NCBI RefSeq assembly: GCF_001411555.2
Contig: NC_049916.1
Location: forward strand, 11,807,945 to 11,871,944
DNA from: Juglans regia
Taxonomy: Eukaryota > Streptophyta > Magnoliopsida > Fagales > Juglandaceae
Length of the DNA stretch: 64,000 bases
Direction: 5' to 3'
Part shown: positions 43,659 through 57,281 of the stretch, piece by piece
Layout of the letters: every line of letters starts with the position of its first letter
Numbering within the stretch: position 1 is the first letter of the stretch
The notes under the pieces: generated by a model
What the model saw: only the letters and a program-made list of their open reading frames with translations
What the model was told of the DNA's origin: nothing
Databases searched by the model: none
Position numbers and translations under genes: made by a program

Positions 43659-45138
43659 ATGGTTGATAGCACCATATCAAAACAATAACAAGAAAACCAT
43701 CGCCAAATAGCAATGCAGGAGGAGATCCAAGATCTGAAGGGCCAAATAGCTAACATCACATATATGGTCCTAATGTTCTTTGAGAATCAACAGCAGGTAG
43801 CAATAGAGAACAACACCTTAAGCGTGATGGGGATATCCCTAACCGTAGAAGAACAAACAATAGAGGGGTTATATTAAAATTCCCACATTTTAGTGGTGAT
43901 AACCCAACAGGTTGGGTATTCAAAGTCAATCAATAATTCAGCTATCATCAAACACAACCAGGCCATCGTTTACTCATGGCTTCATATCATATGCAAGGTG
44001 AAGCACTTATCTGGTACCAGGATGCATGGGAAAACAGCCATTCGATACATTGGAGACTTTCACCCATGCCCTCCAGCTTCAATTTGGTTGTACAGTTTAC
44101 GACAACTCGATGGAGGCCTTGACACACTTGAAGCAAACTTCCACACTAGCAACATACAAGACCCAGTTCTAGGCCCTCTCTAACAGACTGAAAGGGTTGC
44201 CTAAGAACCACAAGCTCAGTTGTTTCATTAGTGGGCTTAAAAATGAGATTCGCCAACCCATACAATGTTCAACCCAGTAAGTCTAAAAGCTGCATTTGGG
44301 TTGGCAAAAATCCAAGAAGAGTTTTTAATAAGCACTAAGAAATCTAGCAAACTAGTAGGGGAGAAAGGCACCTCACCTACCTCGGCCAGTGTACTCCAGG
44401 GAGGGCAAGATGGGCCTAGTAGATGGGTTAAGCCATAGTTCTAGCAAGAAAAGTCTGGTCAACTCAAATGGATGAAAAAAGGAGGAAAGGCCTTTGTTAC
44501 CACTATGATGAAAAGTGGAATCCAACCCACATTTGCAAGACACCCAAACTTTATTTATTACAAGGTTGTGATGGTGAAAGAGGAAAGGGATTGCTGGAAA
44601 CTAGTGAGGATATCAGCCAAGAAGATGATAGCAAGGTACTAGAGCCTGTGGCAGCAGATCCAGAAATTTCCTTGAATGCATTGGCTAGGACTCCCAACTC
44701 AACCACCATGCGGCTTGTTGGGCAATTTCAGGAGAGCCTGTGGTGACTTTAGTCGACTCGGGAAGCGCACACAGTTTTTTAGATCTAGCGGTGGCTAAGA
44801 AAACTAAGCTAAAAGTGGATCCCTCTACTCAGTTGACTGTAAGAGGGGCGAATGGAGAAGTGGTGAAAAGTGAAGGTTGAGGCAGTGAATGCCAAGATTC
44901 AAGGTAATAGGTTTACCCCTTCTTTTTACATTCTTAAATTGGGTGGGTAATGACTAGGCTCTTGGGGTAAATTGGTTGGCCACCTTGGGCCCTATAGTTT
45001 GGGACTTTGCCAACTCATCTGTGAAGTTTGTGGAGAAAGTAAAGGAAATATGTCCTTCAAGGCTTCAATGCCAGCCTCTAAGCCTAGAGGGCAGCAATAA
45101 AGCCATGTTAGCTTCCTTAAAAAAAAGTAGAGGGCTAC
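43659..45138 (+). pseudogene. Reina-like (chromovirus) gag and protease, broken
   Basis: The Met at 43659 opens a decayed gag (MQEEIQDLKGQIANIT, then NPTGWVFKVNQ-type blocks in shifting frames). The knuckle CYHYDEKWNPTHICK (about 44495-44539) has the CX2CX7HX2C spacing of this lineage with Tyr for the second Cys (TGT to TAT). Protease follows: VVTLVDSGSAHSFLDLAVAK (about 44740-44800, catalytic Asp-Ser-Gly present), LKVDPSTQLTVRGANGEVV and WLATLGPIVWDF. Many stops are present. The frame ends where LTR E inserted (45139), and no RT follows in the window. Confidence 0.75.
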
Positions 45139-48100
45139 TGTAACAGCCCGCTAGAAATTCATTGGCGGAATTTCTTTTGACTTTAGGACTCTCGTGAAAA
45201 CCCCATAAGTTTTTACGAATCGACCTATTGCATAGGTTTTAGTCTGTCAACATAGTCAGTGTTATCACTCACTATGCTGCTAGAAATATGAGTTTTATTT
45301 ATTTGAGGTGGTTAGAAGTGTCAGAATGCATTATGGTCTACGCCATTAGACTCGGTGGATTATTTAGGATTTTATGGCACAATAGCCTATTTTCATAATT
45401 CCGGACGAAACGTCTGTTGAGAATTGTGAAATTATTTTTAGGGGCACATCGAGGTTGAATTTCGGTATAATATTTTCACTGTAGGTTAATATGAATATTT
45501 AGGAATTTTTAGTGTTAAGTTTATGATTCACTTTTTCGAAGTGAATAGTAACCTCGGTAAGCGCACCTATTGCAGTGTTTCGAAATCACAGTGTGGAATG
45601 TCCAAATTGGATTAGAGAAGTTTTATTTGGACACTTGGCAAGATCTTAGCCACACTTAGTGAATAATATTAGACACTTGGCACCATGAGGGATGTTTGTT
45701 GGATTTGAAGGAATCAAGGTGTGAGATTATGCCACTTAAGCAAAACGTTGTTTCATCTGCTCAACCAAATTGTGCCAGATCAAAGAGGTTTTCAATCCTA
45801 GTGAAACCCTAAATGGTGGGAATCCAATTGAAAGCCTAAAAGCTTTGTTGAAATCAAAACCCTAAACGGTTTCCCCAAAACCCTAAAGTTGGCCTCTAAA
45901 CCCTTTCTAATCCGATTTCTAGTATTGTGTTTAATCACTTGATTAAATCACTTCCACATGCTATTAATCCTTCAAATTTGTGTTAGAACATCATTATCCA
46001 ACCTTGTTAACCTTGAAAAATTGATTGGACCAAGTGATATTGGATTTGGGCTTGATAGCAACCCAAACCCTCTTTAAACCCCAAATTTTAGGCCCATTCG
46101 GTTTAGGCCCTTTAAGGCCCACGAATTTGGTCACCATAGGATTGCTTCATGGCTAAGTTTTGTACCCCCACTTGGCTGGCCAGATCTGTACAAGAAGGTC
46201 CTAGAAGTTTCTAGAAAGACAAAGCAAAAGGGCCACCTCACTCTTTCACTCTCACACTCCACCTTGAGAAAAGATCTTGGTCTGATTTTTATGAGAAGAA
46301 AAGGCCAACACTCAACCATTCATTCAGTCATATCACTTTACATAGCTTGTGTAAGAAGCTCTTCAGTCCACTTCCCACGAAAAGCAGCTCTCCTTTACAC
46401 TTTTCCTTCATAGAACACAAAAGACACTCTCGGACAGTTTTTCATCCCTCTTTTGAACGCCTATTTCGAAGATTTTGTAAGTGTTTTCTCGCCAAGATTC
46501 CTTCATGAAAGTTCTTTCTTTTGGAGTCTAGTTTACGTGGATAACTTATTCTTTCCATTTGGAGAACATTTGATTGGTCAAAAGTTGTTTAGACCCCGGA
46601 AAGGTCATTCTGGGCGATAAACTGGAGAGTGTGTTATATTTTGGAGTTTTTGACCAAGCTAATGAATAGATCTTGGTCCGAAATTTTTATGGAGTACTGT
46701 TAACATGTGTATATGATTATTGGTTGAGGATTTGTTGCATGATTAAAAGTTTTGGTGAAATATTTTCTTAGGTCTAGAAACTTAGAAACTGGAAGAGGAA
46801 AAACAGTTTCTGTTTTGAGAAAGTTTAAATCTTTTATGGTTTAATCTTATTCCAATGGCTTTGATATTTTTATTGGAGGATCCTAAGCATCTTATATACA
46901 TGTTAGAATATTATTTTGAAGATATTTGAAGTTAGTTTCGAACATATGAAATTTTATGTAAGGAGATATTCGGTTAGGCCAAAGTGATGATGTTCTTGGC
47001 TAAATTTATGTTTTGGTTGATGTTTACCCATGTGATCTTGAGTTTGAAGCTTGGATCTGTTTTAGGACACCTTTTTGAACCATGTGATGTTTTGGTTTGA
47101 AGATCACTTCTTTATAAGTCATGGATCAAGAGGTTGATCAAAACAAGTTAGAAACAAAATTCTGTTTTGAACTTTGAAGAGAAACCAAAAAGTTTCAAGT
47201 ATGGTTTTAGTGATTTTGATGACTTTTGTTCATGATTCAAAACATGATTGTTCTTAAGAATATGTTATGAGTGTGGTAGAAGAAAAATTTTGGTTTAATC
47301 ATGAGTTTCGAGATTTGAAAGAATTACAACAAAAAGCAAAGAAATAGCCTTGTAAGCTTCGGCCATATAGAGTTTTGATGATTGTGTTTAGTTTTAAATT
47401 TTTCTGAATTGATTTTTGAGCTTAGGACAAAATTTACATAAGGTATGTAAATTTTGGTGATTTATGGAGTTAGGATGCAAAATCCTTATGTTAGGGGTAA
47501 AATGGTCATTTTCCCACATGTAGAGGGTAAAATGGTAATTTTACTCTAAGTTGATATTTTTCCATATTCCTAATTGTCAGTGATTAAGTTCTAATTTTTA
47601 GAAATCACTACTTTCAGTTTCCCGTGATCGCACTTGAGTTTTGCCTCGAAGCGCGAAGATCGAGGTAAGTTAGCTTTTAACTTACTATCAATTTAATGTG
47701 TATGTGTGATAAGTAAGGGAACTAAATTGTATGTATGCATGTTATCATATGTGCCGTGCCAAGTCATTACATATTTATCTGTTACACAGAATTTATTCTG
47801 TCATGAATTATTCATCTGTTACACAAGATATTCTCTCACGTATTGCTATACATGCTATACATTGCAAGTATGTCATGTTAAGTTAAGTATGCCATCTGTT
47901 ACATGTATTTCTTGTCATGTAATATTCATTGTCACATGTTACGCCATGTTAAGAAATGTTGTCTGTTATATGGTATGCCATGTTACGAAATGTTGCATGT
48001 TACATGTATGACATGTTATGAAATGTTCTCTGTTACATTTATGTCTCGAAGTATGTCATGCATGTCGTCCTACGTTCATGTCACGTTATGTTACGTCAAG

Positions 48101-48370
48101 ATTTCTATCTTTTATGTCACGTTCATGTTACGTCACGTTACGAAATGTCATGTCTGCCAGTTAAGTCATTCATGTCAATCACGACCCTAAGCGCTAGGAT
48201 GGGGTAATATCCTAGTGGAACTCCTTTGTTCACGCTGGAGTGTCTAAATAGGTGTGAAATTCCCTGGGTTGACGAAGTACAGTCAACAGGTTGCGAATGG
48301 GGTCTAATTAGCTGGTCACCGGAGCGCGCCAGGCACTAACGCCGATGGTGCCACACATTATGTTATGTGT

Positions 48371-48523
48371 GTCCACAGCAAGTGTGGCACAAACAGATAA
48401 GTCATGGGGCCACAACAACTGTGGAGCATGAAGTATGGGGCCACAACAACTGTGGAGCATACACTACGTGAGACACAGCAATTGTGACACGTAGAATACG
48501 TGGGGCCACAACAACTGTGGAGT
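48371..48523 (+). repeat. about 32-bp minisatellite of hairpins, LTR E
   Basis: ggggccacaacaactgtggag recurs three times with a diverged acacagcaattgtgacac unit, as in LTR D. Confidence 0.78.
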
Positions 48524-49060
48524 ACGTATTAACGCACTCACAGCTGGTATAGAAACCTGTGATGTGATGCGGTAATCGGCAGGGACACACGGCTCAAGGG
48601 GACCTGTGTAGCACCCATATGGTCATGTTAATGATTAAGACTATTGAATAAGATTCCAAGTTCAAGTCATGTTTCACGTTATGTTACGTTCAAGTTTACG
48701 TTCACGCAATCATGGTAATCCCATGAGACAAGAATATATTTCAAGTTCATGTTATGTTATGTTCACGTTTACGTTATGTTCCAAGTTCACATTTATGTTA
48801 TGTCATGCTCAAGTTCAAGTTCATGTTCAAATTATGCATGTTCACGTTCATGTTATGTTTCAAGTCCATGTTATATTTCAAGTTCACGTTCATGCTATGT
48901 TTCAAGTCACGTTCATGCTAAGCTTCAGTTTCAGTTTAAGTTATGCCAGTTATGTTATGTTGTATGTCAAGTTATGCTATGATTACTTATGATTTGATTA
49001 TGCATTCATGCTTTTACTGCCATGCATGCATCATTAACCTGTGTGGAAGTTTCCTGTTAA

Positions 49061-49137
49061 CTTGCTGAGATTTGTAATCAAATCTCACTGTGGTAGTCCC
49101 AACTACCATTCCCCCCGAATGGTAGATTTTGTTACAG
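49061..49137 (+). other. twin hairpins and acceptor-like site, LTR E
   Basis: CTTGC precedes TGAGATTTG/CAAATCTCA. CTACCATTC/GAATGGTAG with a five-C loop follows, then TTTTGTTACAG ending at 49137 and GATCTGAAGG. Confidence 0.55.
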
Positions 49138-49546
49138 GATCTGAAGGAGAATCGGGAATCGACCAACTGGAAACGGTCGACTAAGCGACGATGCGATGTA
49201 GGTGTTAATACAGTAGTTACCTCAGATTACTACTTGTATTTGTAGAGTTCAATCTCCATCACTCTTTTGATCACAACCTTTTCGGACTAGTGTTGTGATA
49301 TCAGTTTTTGAGTATGTCATTATGTATGAAGAATGTTTTAAGTATTTGGGATATTTCAGTTTGGTGCATAGTATTGTTGAAGAAAAAAAAAAAAAATTAT
49401 CCGCTGCGAATATTGCATAATCCTAGATGCATGTTAGGAATATTGCATCTTATATGTCATGAACGGGGGCAGGTAACCTTGTGTTGCATGTCTCGACACT
49501 TCAAATGTCCGTCCGATCCCAAGCGGAATTTGGGGGCGTCACAGGG

Positions 49547-49564
49547 TGGTATCAGAGCAATACG
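49547..49564 (+). promoter_or_regulatory. primer binding site of element E (tRNA-iMet)
   Basis: tggtatcagagcaatacg starts three bases after the LTR end. The first 12 bases match the initiator tRNA-Met complement exactly. Confidence 0.93.
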
Positions 49565-49708
49565 TCTCTGGGTTTAAATCCACATGTCCTTAGGAAATGC
49601 ACCAAATATTAGGCTTGAAATTTTAGTCTTTACTAGGCTTGAATTTCTTGAAGTATAAGAGATAGTATGTGGCTGTAGCACATGTACTCGTGTGATTTAG
49701 GAAGTGAC

Positions 49709-50722
49709 ATGACTCGAGGTAGGATACCTCAAAACCCTGAGGGAGTTACAAATTAGGATAATCAGAATTCCCCGATGGATGGAGGATTAGCTGAAGTCGT
49801 ACGTTTGCTGACTGACATGCTTAGACAACAGCAACATCAGCAAGCACATGTACCCAGACTCGAAGTCAGGGATTGTCTGTGTGAGAAGTTCTTGATCCAT
49901 TGTTATCCAAATTTTTTCTGGTAATGAAGAGCCACTAAAAGCCGAGAAATGGATTATGGATCTCAAAAGGACAGACGAGATCTGTGGATGTACTGAGGAC
50001 CAGAAGGTTCTATATGTTGTATACCTATTCTAAGGAGAAGCTGGAATATGGTAGGATACACAAAGGCAACTTCTAGTTAGGGAACTAGGAAGTTTGGATG
50101 CATTGTCTTGGGAGAGATTTAAGGAAGAGTTAACAACGGATTCTTCCCAGATTCTATCAAACAGCTAAAGGCGCAGGAGTTCGTGACTTTAACTCAAGGT
50201 AGTTTGACCGTAGAGCAGTACGCTGCTAAGTTTATGGTGTTAGGAAGGTTTGCACCACACTTGATTTCTACTCAAAAGATGCAGGCACGAAAGTTTCAAG
50301 CTGGACTTCAGCCATGGATCCATAGCCAAGTAGCTTGCCTAAGAATAAAGAATTACCAAGAGTTGGTAAACGTGGCCGCGATAGCAGAGGCTGAGCAGAG
50401 AGGTCTAGCTATCCAGACCAATACCGAGCGAAAGAGAACTTCATTGTATGCTACTGAAGAAAATCTAGAAATGAAGAAGATGTCTACTGGACCAGATAAG
50501 GGAGAAGGCATCGAGACTGGTAGCTCAATACTGACCACGTACCCAATATGTGGGATGTCCGGAAAGAATCATGGAGGCAAGTGCAAACTTACCCAAGGAC
50601 TCTGTTTCAGATGTGGCCAACTTGAGCACTTGATCAGAAATTGTCCTAAAAGAGGCCAGAGAAATGGGACTGTTCCCATTGGAGATTCCAAACCAAAGCC
50701 ACGACCTCCAGTACTAGCTTAA
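49709..50722 (+). pseudogene. gag of element E
   Basis: The likely start is Met 49709 (MTRGRIPQNPEG). A TAG follows after 15 codons, then MDGGLAEVVRLLTDMLRQQQ. The middle part (49850-50180) is frameshifted (EEPLKAEKWIMDLKRTDEIC-type blocks). From 50183 there are 179 open codons: VEQYAAKFMVLGRFAPHLIS, MQARKFQAGLQPWIHSQVAC, YQELVNVAAIAEAEQRG and the intact knuckle CFRCGQLEHLIRNC (CX2CX4HX4C). This is the same gag lineage as element H. It ends at TAA 50720. Confidence 0.87.
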
Positions 50723-51793
50723 GTGTATGCAGGTACTTCTAGAGACGCAGATGCTGACGCCCCAGGAACTAAAGGAGTTGGCGCCGTTACTGGTATTTTT
50801 CTAAGACCTCTGTATTGTTAAGCTTATTTAAGGTTGATTAGATTGCAATTGATGGTATTATTGCATTATTGATACTTTGGGTAAGTTAAATCATTGAGGT
50901 TTATAACTTGTACACAGTTTGATTCAAGCGAGGCCCTATTTTTAGTGATTGTGGTATTGCACGAGAGTTTAGTTCGTACTCTGAATTGTTACTAGGTGAT
51001 AAGAGTAACATTTCTTATTAAGAGTATTTCCATTCATACCAGTGTAGATATGGAATACCTTTTAGTAGTACGAGGAAGTATATTCAAGGTTGATGAATTA
51101 GTATCCCAAGTATTTGGAGTTTGTTGTGATTCGAAGGTTACAATGAAAATTGTGTTCGGAAGAGTACAATGTGTGAGATAAGCTTTGGCTTTAGTAGGAT
51201 TCACTTATGATAATAGTTTTATCCAATCGCGAATAAATGGTTTTTGGCAAAACATCGTGTTTGTGGAAACCTAGACTGCCCTTATATTGGAGATATTTAT
51301 ATGGGGAGTAAAATCTTGTCTTAAGGATTTACGTGAACAGTATGATCAAATTCTTTGGATTAGAGTCAGAATAAGAGGCAGCTCATGATGAATAGAAGAG
51401 CTATGTCAATCATAAGAGAGAAAGTCTTGAGTTAAGGTTAATAGCTGATCGTTTATCGAGGTACCATCTAGGAGGAGGAACATTTCATTTTGATTATGAA
51501 GAAGTAAGCTAGTCCAAGACAGATGGAATTCCTTGAGGAAATAGAGAATGTGATTTCAGTTGTGTACGGATTTATATTCTTCCAAAATGAACTGCATGAA
51601 TACTTGAAGTTTTAGATTTAGAGAGTATGCTGGTACGACTTGACCTACCTTGTGGAAGAACTCCAGTACAAATTGATATGATTTGAGAGAAAGAGAGTTA
51701 AGAATGGAAGATATATATACACGTTGTGGATAATTCTTTGAATAGAGATTTCTTTTAAGCAAGGATTCAGTATCCTAAAAGGTCAGCCTAGAA
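50723..51793 (+). other. downstream part of element E with no recognisable pol
   Basis: About 25 codons after gag still resemble the gag-protease linker (VYAGTSRDADADAPGTK, then GAVTG). From about 50795 to the gap I find no protease, RT or other domain on either strand, only short frames with many stops. Confidence 0.5.
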
Positions 51794-51893
51794 NNNNNNN
51801 NNNNNNNNNNNNNNNNNNNNNNNNNNNNNNNNNNNNNNNNNNNNNNNNNNNNNNNNNNNNNNNNNNNNNNNNNNNNNNNNNNNNNNNNNNNNN
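51794..51893. other. assembly gap (100 N)
   Basis: Exactly 100 N, the usual placeholder for a gap of unknown size. The sequence to its right matches 27248 onwards, not the continuation of element E. Confidence 0.99.
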
Positions 51894-53034
51894 CGTATCT
51901 TATCTTCGTTTGGCGCGACAATGTGATATTTTGTAGATCACTAGGTTTTCTAAAGGAAATTTTCTGATGAAATATTTGGGAGTGCCGATTGCAATGGGGA
52001 GATTGAAGGTGATGTATTTCCATGACAATATTCAGAGAATCAGGCAAAAGATTGAAGGATGGCAAGCTAATTTCCTTTATGCAGAGGCTTGGCTTATCTT
52101 ATTGAAGCATGTTTTGTCTAGTATGCATGTCCATTTGCTTTCGGTTTTGTAGGTTCCAAAGGTGGTTATTCATCAAATACATAGATTATTTAGCACATTT
52201 TTCTGGGGCTCAGCTCATGGCAATCCTAAAAGAAAATGGATCAAACGGAATAAGCTGTGCAAACCAGTGGATGAAGGCGGAGTTGGGCTGCGAAACCTTG
52301 TGGATGTTCAAAAATATTTTCACCTTAAATTTGCATGGAACTTGTTGAGCAAAGATTCTTTATGGAAGGATTATTTGGTCTAATTATCTACACAAACAAC
52401 ATCTGCAACAGGCTTCAACTAATAGAGGCACTCAGTTTTGGAGGATGATAGCGAAGGAAATTCCGACTGTTTTTCTGCATTCTAAACGGCTTCTCAAATC
52501 GGGCATAGTGTCTTTATGGAGAGACCGTTGGTTGGAGTTTGGAGTTCTCTGTGAGCAACAGGTTATTACAGGACATCCTAATCGATTGGTGCGGCACTAT
52601 ATGGTGAATAATAGTTGGGATTTTGATCAGCTAGTTCAGCTGGTGGGTCTGGAGGAAGCTAATGAGATTATCTCTACCATTGGTAGAGGTTGCGAGGGAC
52701 TAGACCGGCTGGTCTGGTTAGACACCTTCGACGGCTCCTTTCAGACCAAAAGTGCTTGGTCCTTGATTTGTGTCACTGCTCGTAAATGTCATTGGGCTAA
52801 TTGGATCTGGAATAATTCTTTACCTAAGAAATTTTCAGTTCTTATGTGGAAAGCCATGCATTCTAGTTTGAGTGTTGATGAATGTGTTCATCATGTTGGA
52901 ATTTTGATGGCTTCTAAGTGCGAGTGATGTCCGGTTGGTGCCTATGAGGACATTAATCCTGTTCTTTATGGGGGTGCCGTCGCGCATGATTTATGGAGAT
53001 TGTGCTCCACCTTGATCGGCATTCTGTTTGTCCC
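51894..53034 (+). pseudogene. LINE ORF2 (RT end and zf-RVT), copy 2
   Basis: Same sequence as 27248-28388. Open frames are 51967-52152, 52162-52383 and 52445-52927, with identical translations and the same stops. Truncated on the left by the gap. Confidence 0.88.
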
Positions 53035-53039
53035 ATCTA

Positions 53040-56000
53040 TGTAACACCCGGGCCAACCAAGCGACTTTACAAAAATTTTTGAGTTTTAGTTAAAATCATT
53101 TGGGATTACGAGTAAAATTTTTAGAAGAGAGTTTGAGCCTAAGATATTTTTGGCGGTGTATAATTTTTCTATAAGTTTGATAATTAGGTTTCAAAGTCTT
53201 TAATGGATCAAGTGGATATTCATCAAAATTTATGGGATAATTATATCTATACATATATATATTTTATTTTTTTAGTTGATTAGAGACCCAAAACTTTAGA
53301 TAAAAGCAATGCCTTAATCTCGTTCAGAGCCTAGCCATGAGATTGCGCGGGTCCAGACTCATCGCACGGTTTGCGTCCAATTTCCATTTTCATGCACGTA
53401 TCTCCCTTCTCCATCTTTAGGTTTTATCTGTTTCCCTCTTATAGCTCTTATATATATTAAGCATTTCTCAACCCTAGATTAAGTGCCACTGCCCCTTTTC
53501 ATCACCCTCAGCCATCCGAACTCCTAGCATTCATCCTCCACTGTGAACCACGACTACCACCCCAACCAAGAGACAAACGACCGAAACCACCTTTTTCTTG
53601 CAGCTCAAATCAGAGCATTTGCTTCCTCCACGTCGAACCACAACCCAGCCACCCACGGAGCCAGCTCTCTTTGCGTTTTCATCACCAACCCAGCTCACAC
53701 GGAATCGTCGTCACCCTTCACCAAGCACAACTGACGCCAGCCACTGAAAAACCACCAACGGAAACACTTTCCTGCTTCTCTGAAATCCCACACGCACGGA
53801 CACACCACCACGAACTCCCCTGTTTTAAACAACCGAAACCGAGAGCCACCCCCACCTCACGGAGAAGCCTCTGCTTTCTGCACCAAAAACAGGGCATTTA
53901 CTGAACTCCACCATAAGCCACTGCAAAACCAGCACCTGTTTGAACCGAAAAGCACCATAAGATCAACGGAAACCGCCGGTCGTGACAACCCCGTCACCCT
54001 GCGCAAATTGGTGAGCCCAGACCCTCCGCCATATGCGTTCCCTCTCGGTTGCTCTCTCTCTCTCCCTCTCATCTCGCACTCTCCGAGCTCTCTCTACCTC
54101 TCTCCTGCGCTCTCGCCGCCCAGCGTAGGTGGCCTCGCCACTACATGCTCTCCTCGGCGCCCAGCAGCACCACCATAGTTCCTGCATCCGCCCAGCTCGC
54201 CTCCATCGTGGCTCCATCTCTCGGTAAGTGCTGCTGCCGCCACTCACTGGGTGATTCCCGTGTTTTGTGTGTAGCAGTTTTTTTGTTTTTGTTTTCCTTC
54301 TTATAAGTGATTTACGTACATATATATTATAATTCATAGATATATAAAGTGGTAACTTGATAGTTGATTTCTATTTCCAAATTTACCCCTTTACATTCCA
54401 GAAGTGTGTTTTCGGATGAAGGGTATTTATTTAATTATGTATTTTTGTTGTTATGTTAAAATGAGTTTTGGTTTTAAGTCTCATAAAACATTATTTTTGT
54501 GTAGAAAATATTTTAACAATATTGTTAACAAAAAGAGGTAAACCTATTTTTAAGAGAGGAGTTTTGCATGGCGTATTTTATAAGACTTTTAAAGTAATCT
54601 AAGTATTCTATTAATTTATAATATATTGTTGGTACTATAGATATTTTTGAATATTACTCTTTATTGAGTTCCGCAAATGCCTAAATACTTGCTCGATTAA
54701 ATCTCTTATTCGGTACGAATTTGATTAAGTGGATATTGGTGGTTTTAGAAAATGGTGGTACTATAGGAATTATTAGAATTCTAGGTTTTGAGGATTTAAA
54801 TAGGTTCTTAGGTTCAACTATCGAAATACGTGATTGATTGAAAATTTACAGAATTTACGTAATTTTATAGGTGACGATTAATATTTGTTCGGCTTCGTTG
54901 AGGAATCTTGAAAGACTAAAGAGTTCCAGGTAAGCGGGGTTCCTATGCTAGATTTGCATAAAAATAAAATGGATTGAGGTTGATTTTTGAAAATAAACAT
55001 GTTTTGTTATGAAAATATACTTGAACTACCTCAGTTATTTGTTCTGCATTACTCATGATATTCTGTTTAAGAATAATGTATTTTCTGGCATGACTGGTGT
55101 AGACATGAGCTATTTTGCATTTTGCTTCTAAACTCTAAAAAAGAGAGCGAATATGAAAGTTTGTGATAAAATAATGTTTTGTGATTTCTGAAAACTCTGT
55201 TCTATTATGAAGATGGTCTGTACTCTGATATGATATGCTTTCTGAAAACTCTGTTCTGTTCTGAAGGTGTTCCGTATTCTGATATGATGTGAATTCTGAA
55301 AACTTTTGGCATGACATTCTGAATTGGGATGTGGTTTGTGGATGGTGACCTATTTGACCTACCACGGGTGCTAATAGTGGCTTCTGTTTGGGTTGGTACC
55401 AACTGTTCTGTTTCTGGTGCACCCACATTGGAAACAAAGTGGTTTTCTGGTGATCTTTCCTGTGTGCACACTCGGGGCTCCGAGAATAAATAAGGGGAAG
55501 ATTCACATTCTGTTTCTGCTCGGTTAGCTACCGGGGTTTGCACAACCCTACCACGGGGGTTAAACATGGCCTCTGATGCGATATGATGCTCTAGTACGAT
55601 GGCGGTCAGTTATGCTATGCCAAAAAAATTTGAATAAGAATATTTTTGAACTTTCGCTCTGATATTTTTATAACATGTTCTGACTCTGCATTCTGAAAAA
55701 AAAAGTGTTTTGTTCTGCATTATGAAATCTGTAAATGCTCATGTTTGTATACTAGTATATGTTCTCTGCTTACTGAGTTGTTGATAACTCACCCCTATCT
55801 CCATAATATGTTTCAGATAATTTTGATGCAACAGCTGGAAATCAGGAATAGAGAATACTTGCAAATTTTGTGGATCATAGAAGACTATGTACCCTAGGGT
55901 ACAATGACTTTTGGAGAGTCTTTTAGTAGCGTTGATATTTTATGTGGCTTTGGTATGTTGAGTATTGGATATTTTTAGTCCTTGTGGAAAAGTTTATCTA

Positions 56001-56169
56001 TATCAATGAGACACCACTGATGTGCCCTTATGTAGGAACATGGATATTTGTGTTGAACAAATAGGTTAATATGTTATGGAGATTCTGGTTTATTTTAAAA
56101 GTATTATTTGGAAATGACTTTTAGGTGATATGAGTTAACTCTCCGGACCCTCGTGGTCGGGGTGTTACA
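53040..56169 (+). mobile_element. solo LTR F, copy 2
   Basis: TSD atcta lies at 53035-53039 and 56170-56174. It has the same TATA (53449), donor (54224), palindrome (55774-55791) and acceptor (55816) as copy 1. It is 11 bases shorter, with most copy-to-copy changes in its 3' half, including a replaced stretch at about 54671-54682. Confidence 0.92.
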
Positions 56170-56174
56170 ATCTA

Positions 56175-57266
56175 GATCTTGGCAAGCTACTGTGGAGGCT
56201 TGGTTTCGCAGGGCTTCTAATTGCTCACAAGTTGGTAGTCTTATTGGCTTAAACCCTGTTATTATTACTTGGCGTTTATGGAAATGGCATTGAAATTCTC
56301 GCATGGATGTTTGAAAAGAAAAGGTTTATATGCTTTGGAACTCGTTCAAATATTGGATTCATTGGGTGGGTATTAAAATAAAAAATACCTCAAGATTAGC
56401 TCATTGTGATGTTGCCTTATTGAATATGTTAAAGCTACCGGTTCAAGGAGGAAATAAAGAGAAGATTATGGTTATTGCCTGGAGGAAGTCAAGGCAAGAT
56501 TGGCTTAAGTTAAATGTTGATGGAAGTAGAATTCATAATCTAGGTGAAATGGGAGCTGGTGATCTGGTGAGGGATGATCTTGGGAATTTGGTTTTTGCTT
56601 TTTCTATTTATACTAGTAGGGGAACCAATAATTGTGCAGAACGTATGCAACTTCAGATAGGCATAAAAAAAATGCAAGGAGTTGGGTCTTAATAATATTG
56701 TCATTGAATTGGATTCTTTGTTGGTTGTTAATTGGTTGCATAATGGGAGGTGTAGTCTTTGGTACTTGGAAGACTATTGGGATGACATAGAAAGTTTGCT
56801 CAGGGGTATGCAATTTTGTGTTCAACATGTCTATAGGGAAGGTAATAAGTTAGCTGACTTTCTTGCCAGATTAGGGAGTAGCGGTTGCAATTGTTACTGG
56901 AATGCACAAAGCAATGTTCCCTCTCTTGTCAGAGAATTATTACGTACAGATCGGAGTGGCATGCCTCGTATCAGAATCTACTAAGTCTTTGGTTTTAGGT
57001 TGGTTTTTTTTTTGGTGGTTCTTTTGTCCTTTTTATAGGCTTGTTTAGATTGATTGTAGGCCTATTAGATGTTTTGTGGATTTTGTTTCGTTATCTTTAG
57101 CTTTGGTTGTTTTTTTGGTACTTGAGATTTTTATTTTATTTTGTATTTTCTATAAATCCCAATGTGCTTTGTTTGTTATCACGGTATTCTTCCGCTATAA
57201 GTGAGGGCTATTAATAAACTTGGGACGAGACTGCTATGTGGGTGGCTTCCGGCTCTTCCTTAAAAA
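56175..57266 (+). pseudogene. LINE ORF2 RNase H and 3' UTR, copy 2
   Basis: Repeats 31540-32631 with the same frameshift in the run of A. The TSD copy aatgtaatgtataaa follows at 57267-57281. Confidence 0.88.
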
Positions 57267-57281
57267 AATGTAATGTATAAA

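Larger units (their letters stand above)
45139..49543 (+). mobile_element. 5' LTR of element E (4.4 kb)
   Basis: It runs from tgtaacagcccgc to ggggcgtcaca. It is closest to LTR B. A donor-like TTTTGTAAGTG lies at 46477, CATGTTATG-rich tracts at 47735-48180 and 48650-48980, a minisatellite at 48371-48523, the CTAGGAT hairpin at 48194-48215, twin hairpins at 49066-49087 and 49103-49125, and the acceptor TTACAG at 49137. Confidence 0.9.
45139..51793 (+). mobile_element. element E: 5' LTR, PBS and gag of an A-family Tekay-like retrotransposon, cut by the assembly gap
   Basis: This is the only A-family copy with internal sequence: LTR (45139-49543), tRNA-iMet PBS (49547), gag (49709-50722), then about 1 kb without recognisable pol up to the gap at 51794. 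Because the PBS directly follows the LTR, the 4.4-4.6 kb A-family units are shown to be complete LTRs. The left flank gctac (45134-45138) is the presumed TSD; its partner is beyond the gap. Confidence 0.85.

Noticed and set aside
49547..49564. tRNA gene fragment
   Set aside because: The match is limited to the primer binding site complement directly after an LTR.
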